Positions 54,560 to 64,000 of a stretch of 64,000 bases of DNA are shown piece by piece. Position 1 is the stretch's first letter, and every line of letters begins with the position of its first letter. The translations under genes were made by a program, and so were the position numbers. Location of the stretch: positions 280,861 to 344,860 of the forward strand of contig NW_020312023.1 in NCBI RefSeq assembly GCF_003144115.1. The letters run 5' to 3'. Source of the stretch: Tilletiopsis washingtonensis. Its lineage: Eukaryota; Basidiomycota; Exobasidiomycetes; Entylomatales. A model generated the notes under the pieces. It did not search any database, had not been told where the DNA came from, and saw only the letters and a list, made by a program, of their open reading frames with translations.

Positions 54560-55725
54560 ATGAAGTTCGCCGCCGCCGCCACCCTCCTCGCACTCGCACC
54601 CGCCGCCTTTGCCGCGCCCTCGGCGCCGCTCGAGGAGCGCACCGGCCTGCTCGGCAAGCACTTCGGCGGCAAGATCGGCACTAAGTGCAAGCAGCCGAGC
54701 TACTTTACCAGCGCCGTGTACGGCCGCCCGATCCCCGGCAACGTCGTCAACCAGCAGAACGTCGCGACACCCGGCCAGCCCGGCGCCTACGGCCACTTCT
54801 GTCAGTGGACGTGAGCGGCCCCAGCACGGCGGCCCGCGCTGACGCACCCGCAGCCTACTTCATCAACTCGGACAAGGAGATCATCTGCTACGACATCCGC
54901 ACCGTCGGCGTCACGGGCGAGTACGACTCGCCCGCCGCCACGGCGACGCACATCCACGAGGCGGCCGCCGGGCAGAACGGCCCGCCGCGCATCGCGTTCC
55001 CGAACCCGCAGTTCACGCGCAAGAACCACCTCGGCGAGGAGATCCGCGAGAGCAAGGGCTGCCTCAAGGGCCCCTTCCGCACGGGCCTCGCGCCCACGGG
55101 CACCGACACGGGCTCCGCGTCGGGCTTCACGCTCAAGCAGCTCGAGCAGAACCCGGGTAACTTCTTCACCGACACGCACACCGAGGCCTTCACCGCCGGC
55201 GCCATCCGCGCGCAGCTGTTGCCGTCCGAGGTGCCCGTCAAGAAGCCGCGCTCCTTCTCGCACAAGTTCACCGGCAAGGCCGTGTCGAGCACGATCATCA
55301 ACCCGCAGGGCGCCGCCGTCGCGGGCCAGGAGGGCGCGACGGGCAAGTACACGCTGCGCATCAATGAGGCCAAGAACATCCTCTGCTACGACATTGTCCT
55401 CAACGGCGTCACCGGCGAGTACTACTCGCTCGCCAAGACGTCGACGCACACGCACCGCAGCGCCGCCGGCCAGGCCGGCCCGCCGGTGATCGCCTTCAAG
55501 GACCCGCAGCCGAAGTGGTGGTCCAAGAGCAAGCGCTACTCGAGCGCGTGCGTCAAGGGCCCCTTCACGTCCGGCTCGAACAACGCGCAGACGGGCAAGG
55601 ACACGAGCAGCGCCTCGGGCTTCACGCTGCAAGAGATCATCGCCAACCCGGCGGGCTACGCCGTCGACACGCACACGGAAAAGTTCGTCGCCGGCGCCGT
55701 GCGCGGCCAGCTGCAGAACGCCTAG
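54560..55725 (+). CDS. Secreted protein with two CHRD domains
   Basis: Two exons, 54560-54800 and 54854-55725, give 370 residues. A clean signal peptide opens the protein (MKFAAAATLLALAPAAFAAP, cleavage after AFA). Two copies of a CHRD (chordin-type) domain follow. Copy 1 covers about residues 45-218 (IICYDIRTVGVTGEYDSPAATATHIHEAAAGQNGPPRIAF, GFTLKQLEQNPGNFFTDTHTEAF, AGAIRAQL). Copy 2 covers about 232-370 (ILCYDIVLNGVTGEYYSLAKTSTHTHRSAAGQAGPPVIAF, GFTLQEIIANPAGYAVDTHTEKF, AGAVRGQL). The two are plainly an internal duplication. The intron donor is gtcagt, supported by the alignment of the two copies across it. Function of fungal CHRD proteins is unknown; a cell-wall or extracellular place is likely. 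Confidence 0.92.
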
Positions 55726-55943
55726 GCGTCTTATACCCACCTTCCCATCGGCGCCATCCCGCCATCGTCGCCGCCACGCCGCCTTCACTTCACTCACCCC
55801 CGCGCTTTCGAGCTGCCCCTTTTAGTTGTCGCGCTGTACCATTACCCGCGCTCTGAACCATGACTTTATATATTGCCTCTAGTCGACATCGATCATGCTG
55901 TGTGGAGTGTCAGACGCAGTGCGCATCGGCCAGTGCATGTCAC

Positions 55944-56556
55944 TCACGCGTACGACGGCGCGTCGAGCTTCGACGCGCCCTGGAGGAAGGGAATGTCGAC
56001 GACGAAGAGGTACTCGAGCGTCTTGCCGCCGAGCTTGGCGACGAGCTCGCCGGCGGCCTTGGCGCTGCCGCCCGTCGCGATGAGGTCGTCGACGACGATG
56101 ACGTTGGCGCCGGCGGGCAGCGAGCCGGCCTGCGCCTCGAACACGTCCTGCACCGGCATCAGCCTCGTGCAAGCGCGGCGCCCTGTGCGTGCTGCTCACC
56201 GTGCCGTACTCTTTCTCGTACGTCGCCTGCTCGCACGTGCCCGGCAGCTTGCCGGCCTTGCGCACGGGCACAAAGGCGGCGCCGAGGCGCTGCGCCAGCA
56301 CGGGCCCGAAGAGGAAGCCGCGCGCGTCGAGGCCGACGACGGCGTCGATCTTCTGGCCGTCGGGCAGGCGCGGCAGCGTGACGGTGAAGATGTGCGAGAG
56401 GAGATGCGTGATGAGGCCCTCGAACGCGAGCGGCGTGCGCAGCAGCGGGAAGATGTCGACGAAGTTGACGCCCTTCTTGGGGTAGTCGGGGTAGAAGACG
56501 AGGTGCTTGCGCAGGAAGGCGATGTCGGGCGCGTCGGCGGTGCCGGGAGCGGACAT
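55944..56556 (-). CDS. APT1: Adenine phosphoribosyltransferase
   Basis: Two exons, 56556-56200 and 56147-55944, give 186 residues, normal for the family. The enzyme joins adenine and PRPP to AMP in purine salvage. Conserved blocks: YPDYPKKGVNFVDIFPLLRTP, DAVVGLDARGFLFGPVLAQRLGAAFVPVRKAGKLPG, YEKEYGTDVFEAQ and the PRPP-binding VIVVDDLIATGGSAKAAGELV (about 130-150). The acceptor at 56148 was chosen because it gives EYGT-DVFE, as in other APRTs. Divergent from RPC53 with 191 bp between starts. Confidence 0.96.
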
Positions 56557-56747
56557 GCTGGCGGTGCAGGCGACGTGCGGAGTGGTGGTGGTGTGCGAAG
56601 AAGAAGCAGCGGCGGAGAGAGGCCGCGGCGCACGTTCCGTGGGAGCTGCTGGCTTGGCGCCTCCCGGCCGACAGATGCGTGCCTGGCAGCCAGCTTTTGG
56701 CGTGCTGCTGCCTGCTCCTCCTCCACCACACCCGCACCCCGCCCACC
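56557..56747. promoter_or_regulatory. Compact divergent promoter APT1 / RPC53
   Basis: 191 bp between divergent start codons. No specific site assigned; it ends in a ctcctcctccaccacacccgc leader-like tract on the RPC53 side. Confidence 0.45.
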
Positions 56748-58453
56748 ATGCCGCCGCGCCGCCGAGCTGCACCCACAGCGCCCGACTCGGACGACTCGCC
56801 GCCGCGCGTGCCGTCGCCGCCGCCCGCGCCCAGCGTCGCCCTCGACGAGGCCGTGTCGACGCTGCCCGGCCAGGGCCTCGCCGCCGGGCCCAACGCCTCG
56901 GCGCCCAGCGCGTCGGGCTCGGCTGCCGCGGGCCCGCCGGGCGAGGTGCGCATCGGCTCCGGCTCGGCCACGCCTGCACCGCAGCCACGCACGCAGAGCA
57001 TGGTGCCGCGCGGCCGCGGCGCCAGCCAGAAGATGATCTTCCGCCCCGTGATGCCGCAGCGCCGGCCGCGCGAGTGAGTGAGGAGCCAGGCAGCATGCAC
57101 CGGCCACACCGCGCACCGGTGACGCCGGCGCCGCTGTGAAAATTGCGGCCCTGGCACACTTGCTCACACACATCACAGGGCCACCGTCAAGCAGGAGCCC
57201 ACGGACAGCGTGCCGAGCGCCGGCCCCTCTCGCGGACGCGGGCGAGGCGACGGCTTTCGCGGCTCGGACCGCGGCGGGCGTGGCGGGCGCGGCGGAGGGC
57301 GCGGCGGCGCGGCGGCGTATGCGCCCGTCGAGATGGTCGCCACCGGTCCGTTTGCCCAGGGCACCGGCGCCCTCTCGCGGGCCGAGCGCTCGCGCACGAG
57401 CGGCACGCGCGGCGCCGGGCCGTCGTGGGCGGGCGCGCCGCCGGGCGTCGGCGGCGACGTCAAGCCCGAGGGCGGGCGCTACCGCGACCCCGATGAGTTC
57501 AAGGAGAAGGAGACGTACTCGGACAACGAGGACGGCGTCGAGATCGTCGACATGGACGAGGTGCACGCGCTCGACGAGCTCGCGCCGCGTGCGCTGCCGC
57601 GGCTGAAGGAGAAGGCCAAGAAGGAGGCGAAGCCGAAGGACGCCAAGCCGAAAGGGGCCAAGCCGGCGAAGGAGGGCACCAAGAAGGGCAAGGAGAAGGA
57701 GGCGCTCAAGGACGACCCCGAGGGCCTCGCTCCTGACAGCAGCGGAGAGGACGAGGACGAGGCGCCCAAGGAAGAAGCGCGCGGCGCCGATGCGCTCGAC
57801 CTGAGCGACTCGGAGACGGAGGAGGTGCCCGACGACCTGCTGGCCGACTTTGTGCCTGCCGACGAGGTGCGTGTGATGTGTGGCACAAGTGTGGTGTGCT
57901 GCAAAGCTGACGTTGCTGCAGGGCGACGGCCCAGAAAATCTTCTTTATCTCTTCCAGTTTCCCGGCCTCTTTCCGTCTTTCGCTGCGCCTTCTGCCGCAG
58001 CCGCGCCGGAGCTCTCGTCGTCGCCGCCGAAGGAGAAGGGCAAGCGCAGCGTCGCCTTCGCCGCCGACGTGCGCGGCCCGGCGGACCGGCCCGAGGTCAA
58101 GACGGAGGAGGGCGAGCGGCGCGTCGAGGGCCAGGTGGGCCGCCTGGACGTGTTCAAGGACGGCAAGGTGGCGCTGCGCTTCGGCGACGTGCAGATGGAG
58201 GTGAGCCAGGCGGACTGTGCAGTTCGGTCGCTGCGGTGCTGACGCCTTGCAGGTCACCGGCGGCTCGCAGGCGGCGTTCCTGCAGCAGCTCATGGTGCTC
58301 GACGCCAGCAGCGCGACGGCGACGACGCTCGGCGAGCTGCACCGCAAGTTTGTCGTCGCGCCCGACGTCGAGGAGATGCTGCGCGACGCGGCGATTGGCG
58401 ACCGCGAGGCGCGCGAGCGGCGCGAGCGCGAGGGCATGGACGAGCTGGAGTGA
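56748..58453 (+). CDS. RPC53: RNA polymerase III subunit Rpc4 (Rpc53)
   Basis: Four exons: 56748-57073, 57179-57866, 57922-58200, 58253-58453, giving 497 residues. Rpc53 with Rpc37 forms the TFIIF-like module of Pol III needed for termination and reinitiation. The N-terminus is low-complexity with KMIFRPVMPQRR and a Gly/Arg-rich stretch (RGRGRGDGFRGSDRGGRGGRGG). A Lys/Glu-rich linker with an acidic patch (LDLSDSETEEVPDDLLADF) follows. The C-terminal RPC4 domain carries ENLLYLFQFPGLFP, EGQVGRLDVFKDGKVALRFGDVQMEVTGGSQAAFLQQLMVLD and a HRKFVVAPDVEEML end. The long intrinsically disordered middle is typical. Followed in the same direction by TYR1 after 240 bp. Confidence 0.93.
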
Positions 58454-58693
58454 TGGCGCAATGGCATAGCTGTACTGCGCACGTGTGGTTGGTAGTGCCG
58501 GTGCCTTGTCTGAGCGGTGCAGAGCCCGGAGTGAGCATGAGAGCGGGCCGTGTCTGTGCGGCGCCGACTCCCGCGGGAGAAGATCGCGGCGCGCGGCGCG
58601 CCTCCACGACGCCAAGGCGCGGCAGCGCGCGCCGCCTCGCTTCCTTCGTGACTCCCACACCCTCGCACCGCTCACACACTCTCGCAGTCCGAC

Positions 58694-60384
58694 ATGGCCG
58701 CCGCGTCGTCGTCTGCGCTCGCCGAAGAGCAGGCGCGCATCGAGATCGGCATCATCGGCATGGGCGACATGGGCCGCCTGTATGCGCAGCGCTTCGCCGA
58801 CGCCGGCTGGCAGCAGTGAGTGAGGGGCAGGGGAGGGCCACGCGCGGCACGGCGCTGAGTGGCTGCGCCAGCGTCAACGTGTGCGACCGGGAAGAGAACT
58901 ATGCAAAGCTGGCCGAGGAGTTCAAGGGTGAGTGCTGCGCACGGCGCACCCTGGCCGTGCTGACGCTGCGGCAGACTCGCCGCTCACCGTCTGGCGCGAC
59001 GGGCACTACGTCTCGCGGCGCTCCGACCTCATCATCTACAGCGTCGAGGCGGCCTACATTGACGCCGTCGTCGGGCTGTACGGGCCGTGTGAGTAGCGCA
59101 ACGTGTCCAGTGCGGTGGCTGGGGCGCCGCAGCGACCGCAGGAGTGGCGACTGCTGAACTGGGCTGATGCGGCGCAGCGACGAAGCAGGGCGCCATCGTG
59201 TCGGGCCAGACGTCCGTCAAGGCGCCGGAGCGCGCAGCGTTTGACAAGCACCTGCCCGACGACGTGCACATCATTTCGTGCCACTCGATGCACGGCCCGC
59301 GCGTCGACCCGACGGACCAGCCGCTGGTGAGTCATTCCACATCTCTCCTCGGCGTGGGCTGACACTCTGGCAGGTCCTGATCCAGTATCGCGCGCCCGAC
59401 GAGAAGATGCGCCTCGTCGAGCGCATCATGGCGTGCTTCAAGAGCCGCTTCGTGTACCTCTCGTACGAGGACCACGACACGGTGACGGCCAACACGCAGG
59501 CCTGCACGCACGCCGCCTTTCTCTCGTGAGTAGCACCACCACTTGTCCCGCTGCTGCTGACGTGCCGCAGGATGGGCACGGCTTGGCGGTGCTCCGAGGC
59601 GTACCCTTGGGAGACGGGGCTGTACCCCGGCGGCATCGAAACGGTCAAGATCAACATCATGCTGCGCATCTACGCGGCCAAGTGGCACGTGTACGCCGGG
59701 CTCGCGCTGCTGAACCCCGCGGCGCGCACGCAGGTGCAGCAGTACGCCGACAGCGCGACGGCCATGTTCAAGCTCATGGTCGCCGAGCGCGAGGAGGCGC
59801 TGCTGCAGCGTGTGTTCGAGGCGCGGCGCGGCGTGTTCGGCTGGGCGGACGACGAAGAGGGCGCGGGCGGCGCACGCACACGCGGCGACGACGCCGAGGG
59901 GCCGCGCGAGCGCAAGCCGATCCTCATGAGCGACCGCCTGCTCGACCGCTTCCACCTCGTCGCACGCAAGGCCGTCGGCGAGGACTCGGCGCCCGCGCCC
60001 GCGCCGCCGCCGAACTCGCACCTCGCGCTGCTCGCCATCGTCGACTGCTGGCACCTGCTGCGCATCGACCCGTACGCGCACCTCGACCTCGCCGCCACGC
60101 CCATCTTCCGCCTCTGGATCGGCGTGTGCGAGTACCTCTTCCGCTCGCCGGCACGCGTGCGGGCGTCGGTGCGCGCGGCCATTCATGACCACGACTTTCG
60201 TGCCGACGACACCGAGTTTGTCGTCGCCGCGCGCGGCTGGGCGCAGGCGGTGCGATTTGGCAACTTTGAGCTGTATCAGTGGCGCTTCGAGAGCACAAGT
60301 GCGTTCTTTGCGCCGCGCTTCGACGAGGCCGCCGTCATCGGCGCCGAGATGCTCAAGGCGGTCGCCGCGCTAGAGCAGCAATGA
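58694..60384 (+). CDS. TYR1: Prephenate dehydrogenase (NADP+), tyrosine biosynthesis
   Basis: Six exons: 58694-58815, 58872-58927, 58975-59088, 59178-59326, 59374-59525, 59571-60384, giving 468 residues (yeast Tyr1 is about 450). It oxidatively decarboxylates prephenate to 4-hydroxyphenylpyruvate. The N-terminal Rossmann site is IEIGIIGMGDMGRLYAQRFADAGW (residues 16-39). Family blocks: SDLIIYSVEAAYIDAVV, GAIVSGQTSVKAPE, VHIISCHSMHGPRVDP, YLSYEDHDTVTANTQACTHAAFLSMGTAW and WETGLYPGGIETVKINIMLRIY. The C-terminal helical part is conserved to the end. Stop codons of TYR1 and the convergent URI1-like gene are only 55 bp apart. Confidence 0.95.
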
Positions 60385-60439
60385 ACGTGCATCACATGCA
60401 TTGCGCAGCAGAGGGTGAAATGATGTGTGGGAGGGTGAC

Positions 60440-63362
60440 TCAGGCGTCGCGGGCGGACTGCCGCGCGGCCTTGAAGCGCGAGACACGCTTCGGCGCAGGC
60501 TCGACACGCTCGGACGCAGGCTCGACGCTTGCAGCAGGCGCGACGTCGGGCGCAGCCTCGGGTAGCGGCGCAGCGGCCGGGCGCACCTCTGGCGGTCCGG
60601 CCTGCGCCTTTGTGCGGCTCTCCCTCGGCAGTCCGGCGCGCATCTCCTGCTCCTCGAGCCGCGCGCGCATGACGCCCTGCAGCGCGTCCTCGTCTTCGCT
60701 CTCGCCCTCGAGGTCGATGGGGCCGCGGCGCTCGCCCTGCAGCAGCTCGCGTGCATTCTTGGGGTACCGCACAGGCGCCAGCGTCGGGATGACCATTGCG
60801 ACGCGCGGCGGCGGCGCGCCGAGTCCGCGTGCCGGCGGGTGGGTGTCCGCATCGTCGGACGGCCCGACGTTCTGTGCGTCCTCGAGCATGTGTGCGAGCT
60901 CGTGACCCACCTCGTCGGCGCGACGGTCCTGCTCCTCGCGGCTCGGCGTGCTCAGTTCCCTGCTCCGGCCGCCTGCGAAGCCGGCTGCGCGCGCGACGCG
61001 CGAGGCCTTGAAGCGGCTGACCCGCTCGCCCTCCTGCCGCTCTGGCGGCACAATGTCCGTGCCGTCTTCCTCCTCATCGGTGTCGTCCATTGCGTCGCTG
61101 CCGCCAAGCAGCATGCGCTGCGCCGCGCGCTCGCGCGCCTCGGCCAGGCCCGCCTTGGCGAGCTCGTACTCGCGTGCCAGCTCGGCAGAGTGCAGGTCGT
61201 CGACGAGCGCGTCGAACGAGGGCGCAAGCGCGTCGAGGTCGATGGACGAGTCGTCGTCGCTCGAGAGCATCCACGCCTCGTCGGATGAGGCATCTGGTGG
61301 ATCGCCGTCGTCGGGTGGCGGTGAGACATCGCCCGGATCGTCCTCGATGGCTTGTGGCGCAGCGAAGCGCACGCGGCCTTGCTGCGCATCTTCCTCGTCC
61401 TCTGGCGCCTCTGCCTCGCCGGCGCGCCGCTTCTCGAGCCGCTCTGCAAACGCCTTGCTTGGCCGTGCATGCGGCAGCGGCGCCCGGCCCTTGGCCTCTT
61501 CGTCGTCGTCGACCTGTCCTGCGCGCTCGAGGGCCGACATGCCCTGTGAGCGCCGCGGCGCGTCCGGCAGCTGCCGCTCTCGCGCAGCCTTGGACGGCCC
61601 GGCTGCATAACGGTTCAGAAAACCGCGCTTGAACATCGACGGCGCAGCGGTCGGCATGAGCGGCTGGGCGGCGGGCTTGCGCTCCACCACTGCGTCCTTC
61701 ATCGTCGGCCCCTTTGGCAGGGGCGGGACCGGTGGTGGCAGCCGCTGCTGCTCGTCTTCGGCCCTCGCACGCTCCAACGCGTCGAGATCGGGCGGCGCAT
61801 TCGGATGCCCGCGCGCGACGCCCGGCCCGAGCAGCTCCACGATCCTCTGTGCCTCTTCCTCTGCATCTTTCCGCTCGCTTTCGTCAATGCGCGATGGCAC
61901 GGGCGGAGCGAGCGGACGGCCGCCACGCGCAAAGTGCCGCCGCTCGGGGCTGTCCGACGTCGCGGGCCGTGCGGGCGACTTGATGCGCACCTGCTTGCGG
62001 CGGCGCGCGGGCAGCTCGAGCGAGCGGGTGAGCCGCGTCGAGTCTTCGTCTGCGGACGTGCTTGACTCGCGTGCATGCGACGACGAGGCGCGCGCCATCT
62101 CGGCGGATGCAGATGTGGCAATGGGCGTAGTCGAGGCGCCGGCCGCGTCGAGAGGCGACGACACGCCGTCGGCGCCCGGGCTGCTCGGGTTGAGGTTCAG
62201 GAAGCGCATCTTGCGGCCCTTGGGCGCGGGAGACGTCGGCGCCGAAGCGGGCAGCGCGGGCGACGGCGCCTCGGTCTGAGGCGTCGGCAGCACGCCCGCG
62301 GCAAAGAGAAACGGGTCGTTGCTGCGCTGCGGGCCGGGGCTGCTGGGGTTGAGATTGAGGAAGCCGCGCTGGAAGCCCGGCGTTGGCGTGGCCACGCCGC
62401 TCGAGGCGGCCGAGTTGGTGCGCTTGAGCACGGAGCGCAGCGGCGCCGGGCGCTGTGCCGACGGCAGCGGCGTGCTCGGCGCAGCGTCGCCCGGCTGCGA
62501 GCCGTCATCGTCGTCTTCGTCGTCGTCTGATGACTTGGCTGGCTCGCCTTCTGACGCCGACTCGTCGTCTGAGGCGTGCGTCTCCTCGCGCTCGAGCCGC
62601 GCAAATACCTCATCCATCCAGCGCTTCTTCTCGTCGCGCTCCATCGCGGTCTCGGGCTGCGTGGCCGGCTGCACCGCGCTGGGCGCGACGGGCGCTTCTG
62701 CTTCGGACTCGACGACGTCGACAAACGGCAAGCCCTCCTCGTTGAGCACGCGCCCGCGCTCGTCGACCTCTGTGCCGGCTTGCACGCCGCCAAGCTGCGA
62801 CGAGCGCAGCAGCGTGGCCAGATCCGCGGCAGACGAGGGCAGATCGGCTGCTGATGCGCTAGGCGAGGCGGAAGGCGCTGGCTCAGGCGCTGCCGCCGGA
62901 CGCTCCCTCTCCAGCGCAAATCCATGGAGCAGCCCGTCCAGCTCCCGCCGCGTGCGCGTCATCTCCTGCTCCAGCCCTGCGCCGCGTCAGCGTCAGATAC
63001 TCTGCCACTGCTGCGGCACTCACCGGTCCTGCGAGCGCTCAGCGTCGCGATCGCTTCCGCCGCCGACACCTCCCGCTCTACGCCATCCTCCTCGATGCGC
63101 ACGCGCGCGTCCTGCGCCGGCCGCGCGGGCATCAGCACCTTGGAGCCGCGCGGAATCTAGCGAGATGGTGTCAGCGAAGGCATGTGGCTCGTCTCGGCGC
63201 ACGCACGAGAAGCGCATCGCCGGCGTCGACTGCGGAGAGCGCCACGCGCACGCGGTCGATGGTTGCGAGGCGCGAGCGCAGATTGCGCAGCGATGCCCGC
63301 GTGGCCTCGATGCGCTGCACGTCGGACGCCGGCTGCGCAGAGGAGGAAGCGTCTGAGGACAT
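60440..63362 (-). CDS. BUD27: URI1/Bud27-like unconventional prefoldin
   Basis: Three exons, 63362-63207, 63156-63024 and 62976-60440, give 941 residues. Bud27/URI is a prefoldin-related chaperone for assembly of RNA polymerases I-III through Rpb5. The N-terminal 120 residues have the prefoldin-alpha layout: helix LRNLRSRLATIDRVRVAL, beta hairpin DALLIPRGSKVLMPARPAQ, helix EQEMTRTRRELDGLLHGF. The rest is acidic and probably disordered with short repeated motifs: FLNLNPSSPG twice and RGFLNR once, and VSRFKA twice, the last at the C-terminus (KRVSRFKAARQSARDA), as in the fungal DUF3835 region. The first in-frame ATG was used. Its 5' end faces the telomere, 544 bp from the repeat tract. A truncated ORF-only reading would miss exons 1 and 2. 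Confidence 0.87.
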
Positions 63363-63906
63363 GGCGGCCGGGCCCGGGGAGCAACGGGAGCGTGGCAGGT
63401 GGTGGTGCGAGAGGTGGTGCGGGAGGTGGAGGCGCGAGGCTAGGTCGGGTGTGCGGCTCGGCCGACGCTCCGGCGGCGTGGGAATGCAACAGCACCCCAT
63501 GTGGGTCAGCACCAGGCCTGGGCTGCCTAGGTGATGCCTTGTTGCCCCAATGGCCACCAAGGACCATGCGCAAGCGCTGTGCCACAGGGGCAGCACCGTC
63601 CACTCCTGCTTGCTCTGGGACATGCAGCAACCCCAAGCTGCTGGGACACAGCATCTATGCTTGTGCACACAGCACTTGTGCTTGAAGCGCCTGTGACATG
63701 AGGTGAACAAACTACTCAACTGGTGCAAGCAGGAGGGTGATCTATACAAACAAGGGAGAGGAGGATGGCGCATGGGCCCTGATCTGCTGCGTTGCATGAC
63801 TCTCCTGCAAGGAAGGCACATCCCTGCTCCTGCAGCCTCTGTCTGCGCCTGCACAGCAGTAGAAGGCACATCTGGGAAGAAGGTATGTCTGGGGTCCCTT
63901 GCAGAA
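63363..63906. other. Subtelomeric segment between URI1-like gene and telomere
   Basis: About 540 bases. The first about 120 bases look like the GC-rich promoter/leader of the URI1-like gene. From about 63480 the composition becomes less GC-rich with many tg/ca steps and stops in the forward frames. An 11-bp word gaaggcacatc occurs at 63812 and 63862, exactly 50 bp apart. No RecQ-type helicase or other classic subtelomeric gene is present. Confidence 0.55.
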
Positions 63907-64000
63907 GGGTTAGGGTTAGGGTTAGGGTTAGGGTTAGGGTTAGGGTTAGGGTTAGGGTTAGGGTTAGGGTTAGGGTTAGGGTTAGGGTTAGGGTTAGGGT
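63907..64000 (+). repeat. Telomere repeat tract (TTAGGG)n
   Basis: After an initial GGG come 15 perfect TTAGGG units and a final T. The G-rich strand runs 5' to 3' toward the end of the window, the orientation of a right chromosome terminus. The tract has no variant units. Length is limited by the assembly, so the true telomere is probably longer. Confidence 0.98.

Noticed and set aside
53604-54563. Possible + strand gene of 319 codons in the long gap before the CHRD gene
   Set aside because: Arg/Ala/Cys/Ser-rich, mirrored by equally long frames on other frames and strands, and it runs through the TATA-like element and leader of the CHRD gene.
1-64000. Mobile elements or CRISPR arrays
   Set aside because: No terminal inverted repeats, reverse transcriptase, transposase or integrase motifs, or spaced direct repeats were seen. 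CRISPR arrays are not expected in a fungal nuclear chromosome.

Overview
The window is a right-hand chromosome end from a filamentous or yeast-like basidiomycete fungus. It finishes in 15 uninterrupted TTAGGG units (63907-64000). The DNA is very GC-rich. Nearly every gene is split by short introns, mostly 45-80 nt, with donors gtgagt or gtgcgt, a ctgac or ctgat branch site and cag acceptors. I reconstructed about 106 introns by joining frames. The gene set is purely eukaryotic. The intron style, a G-alpha protein of the non-canonical type known from basidiomycetes, and TTAGGG telomeres suggest Basidiomycota. A Ustilaginomycotina-like fungus is my best guess, but this is not proven. Some exon joins and starts are inferred and need transcript support.

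Layout. 1-12 kb: a partial membrane-protein gene (-), TRM5 tRNA m1G37 methyltransferase (+), an epsin (-), GDT1 Mn/Ca transporter (+) and a single-pass surface glycoprotein (+). 12-20.5 kb: ERD2 HDEL/KDEL receptor (-), then two 26S proteasome lid genes, RPN7 (-) and RPN6 (+), on one 261-bp divergent promoter, then an unidentified coiled-coil protein (+). 20.5-38 kb: an atypical G-alpha (-), a NAD(P)-dependent epimerase-like protein (+), a small membrane protein (-), a probable Sld3 replication factor (-), a TPR-type protein (-), a Zn2Cys6 transcription factor (-) and RCM1/NSUN5 rRNA methyltransferase (-). 38-52.7 kb: a twin-CX9C mitochondrial protein (+), a medium-chain-type acyl-CoA dehydrogenase (+), a DUF427 protein (-), a J-protein (+), RVS167 (-), the 21-kDa complex I subunit (+), STE24 CAAX protease (-), ESF2 (-), a CTR copper transporter (+) and a phosphopantetheinyl transferase (-). 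54.5-64 kb: a secreted tandem-CHRD protein (+), APT1 (-), RPC53 (+), TYR1 (+), URI1/BUD27 (-), then about 0.5 kb of subtelomere and the telomere.

Almost everything is housekeeping: protein turnover, ribosome and tRNA maturation, Golgi and endocytic trafficking, mitochondrial function and amino-acid or purine metabolism. I see no transposon, no CRISPR array, no tRNA or rRNA gene and no secondary-metabolite cluster. The most unusual items are the G-alpha with altered catalytic motifs and a long insertion, the shared RPN6/RPN7 promoter carrying a perfect TTACGTAA palindrome, a 4-nt coding first exon, and a conserved gene starting only about 550 bp from the telomere repeats.
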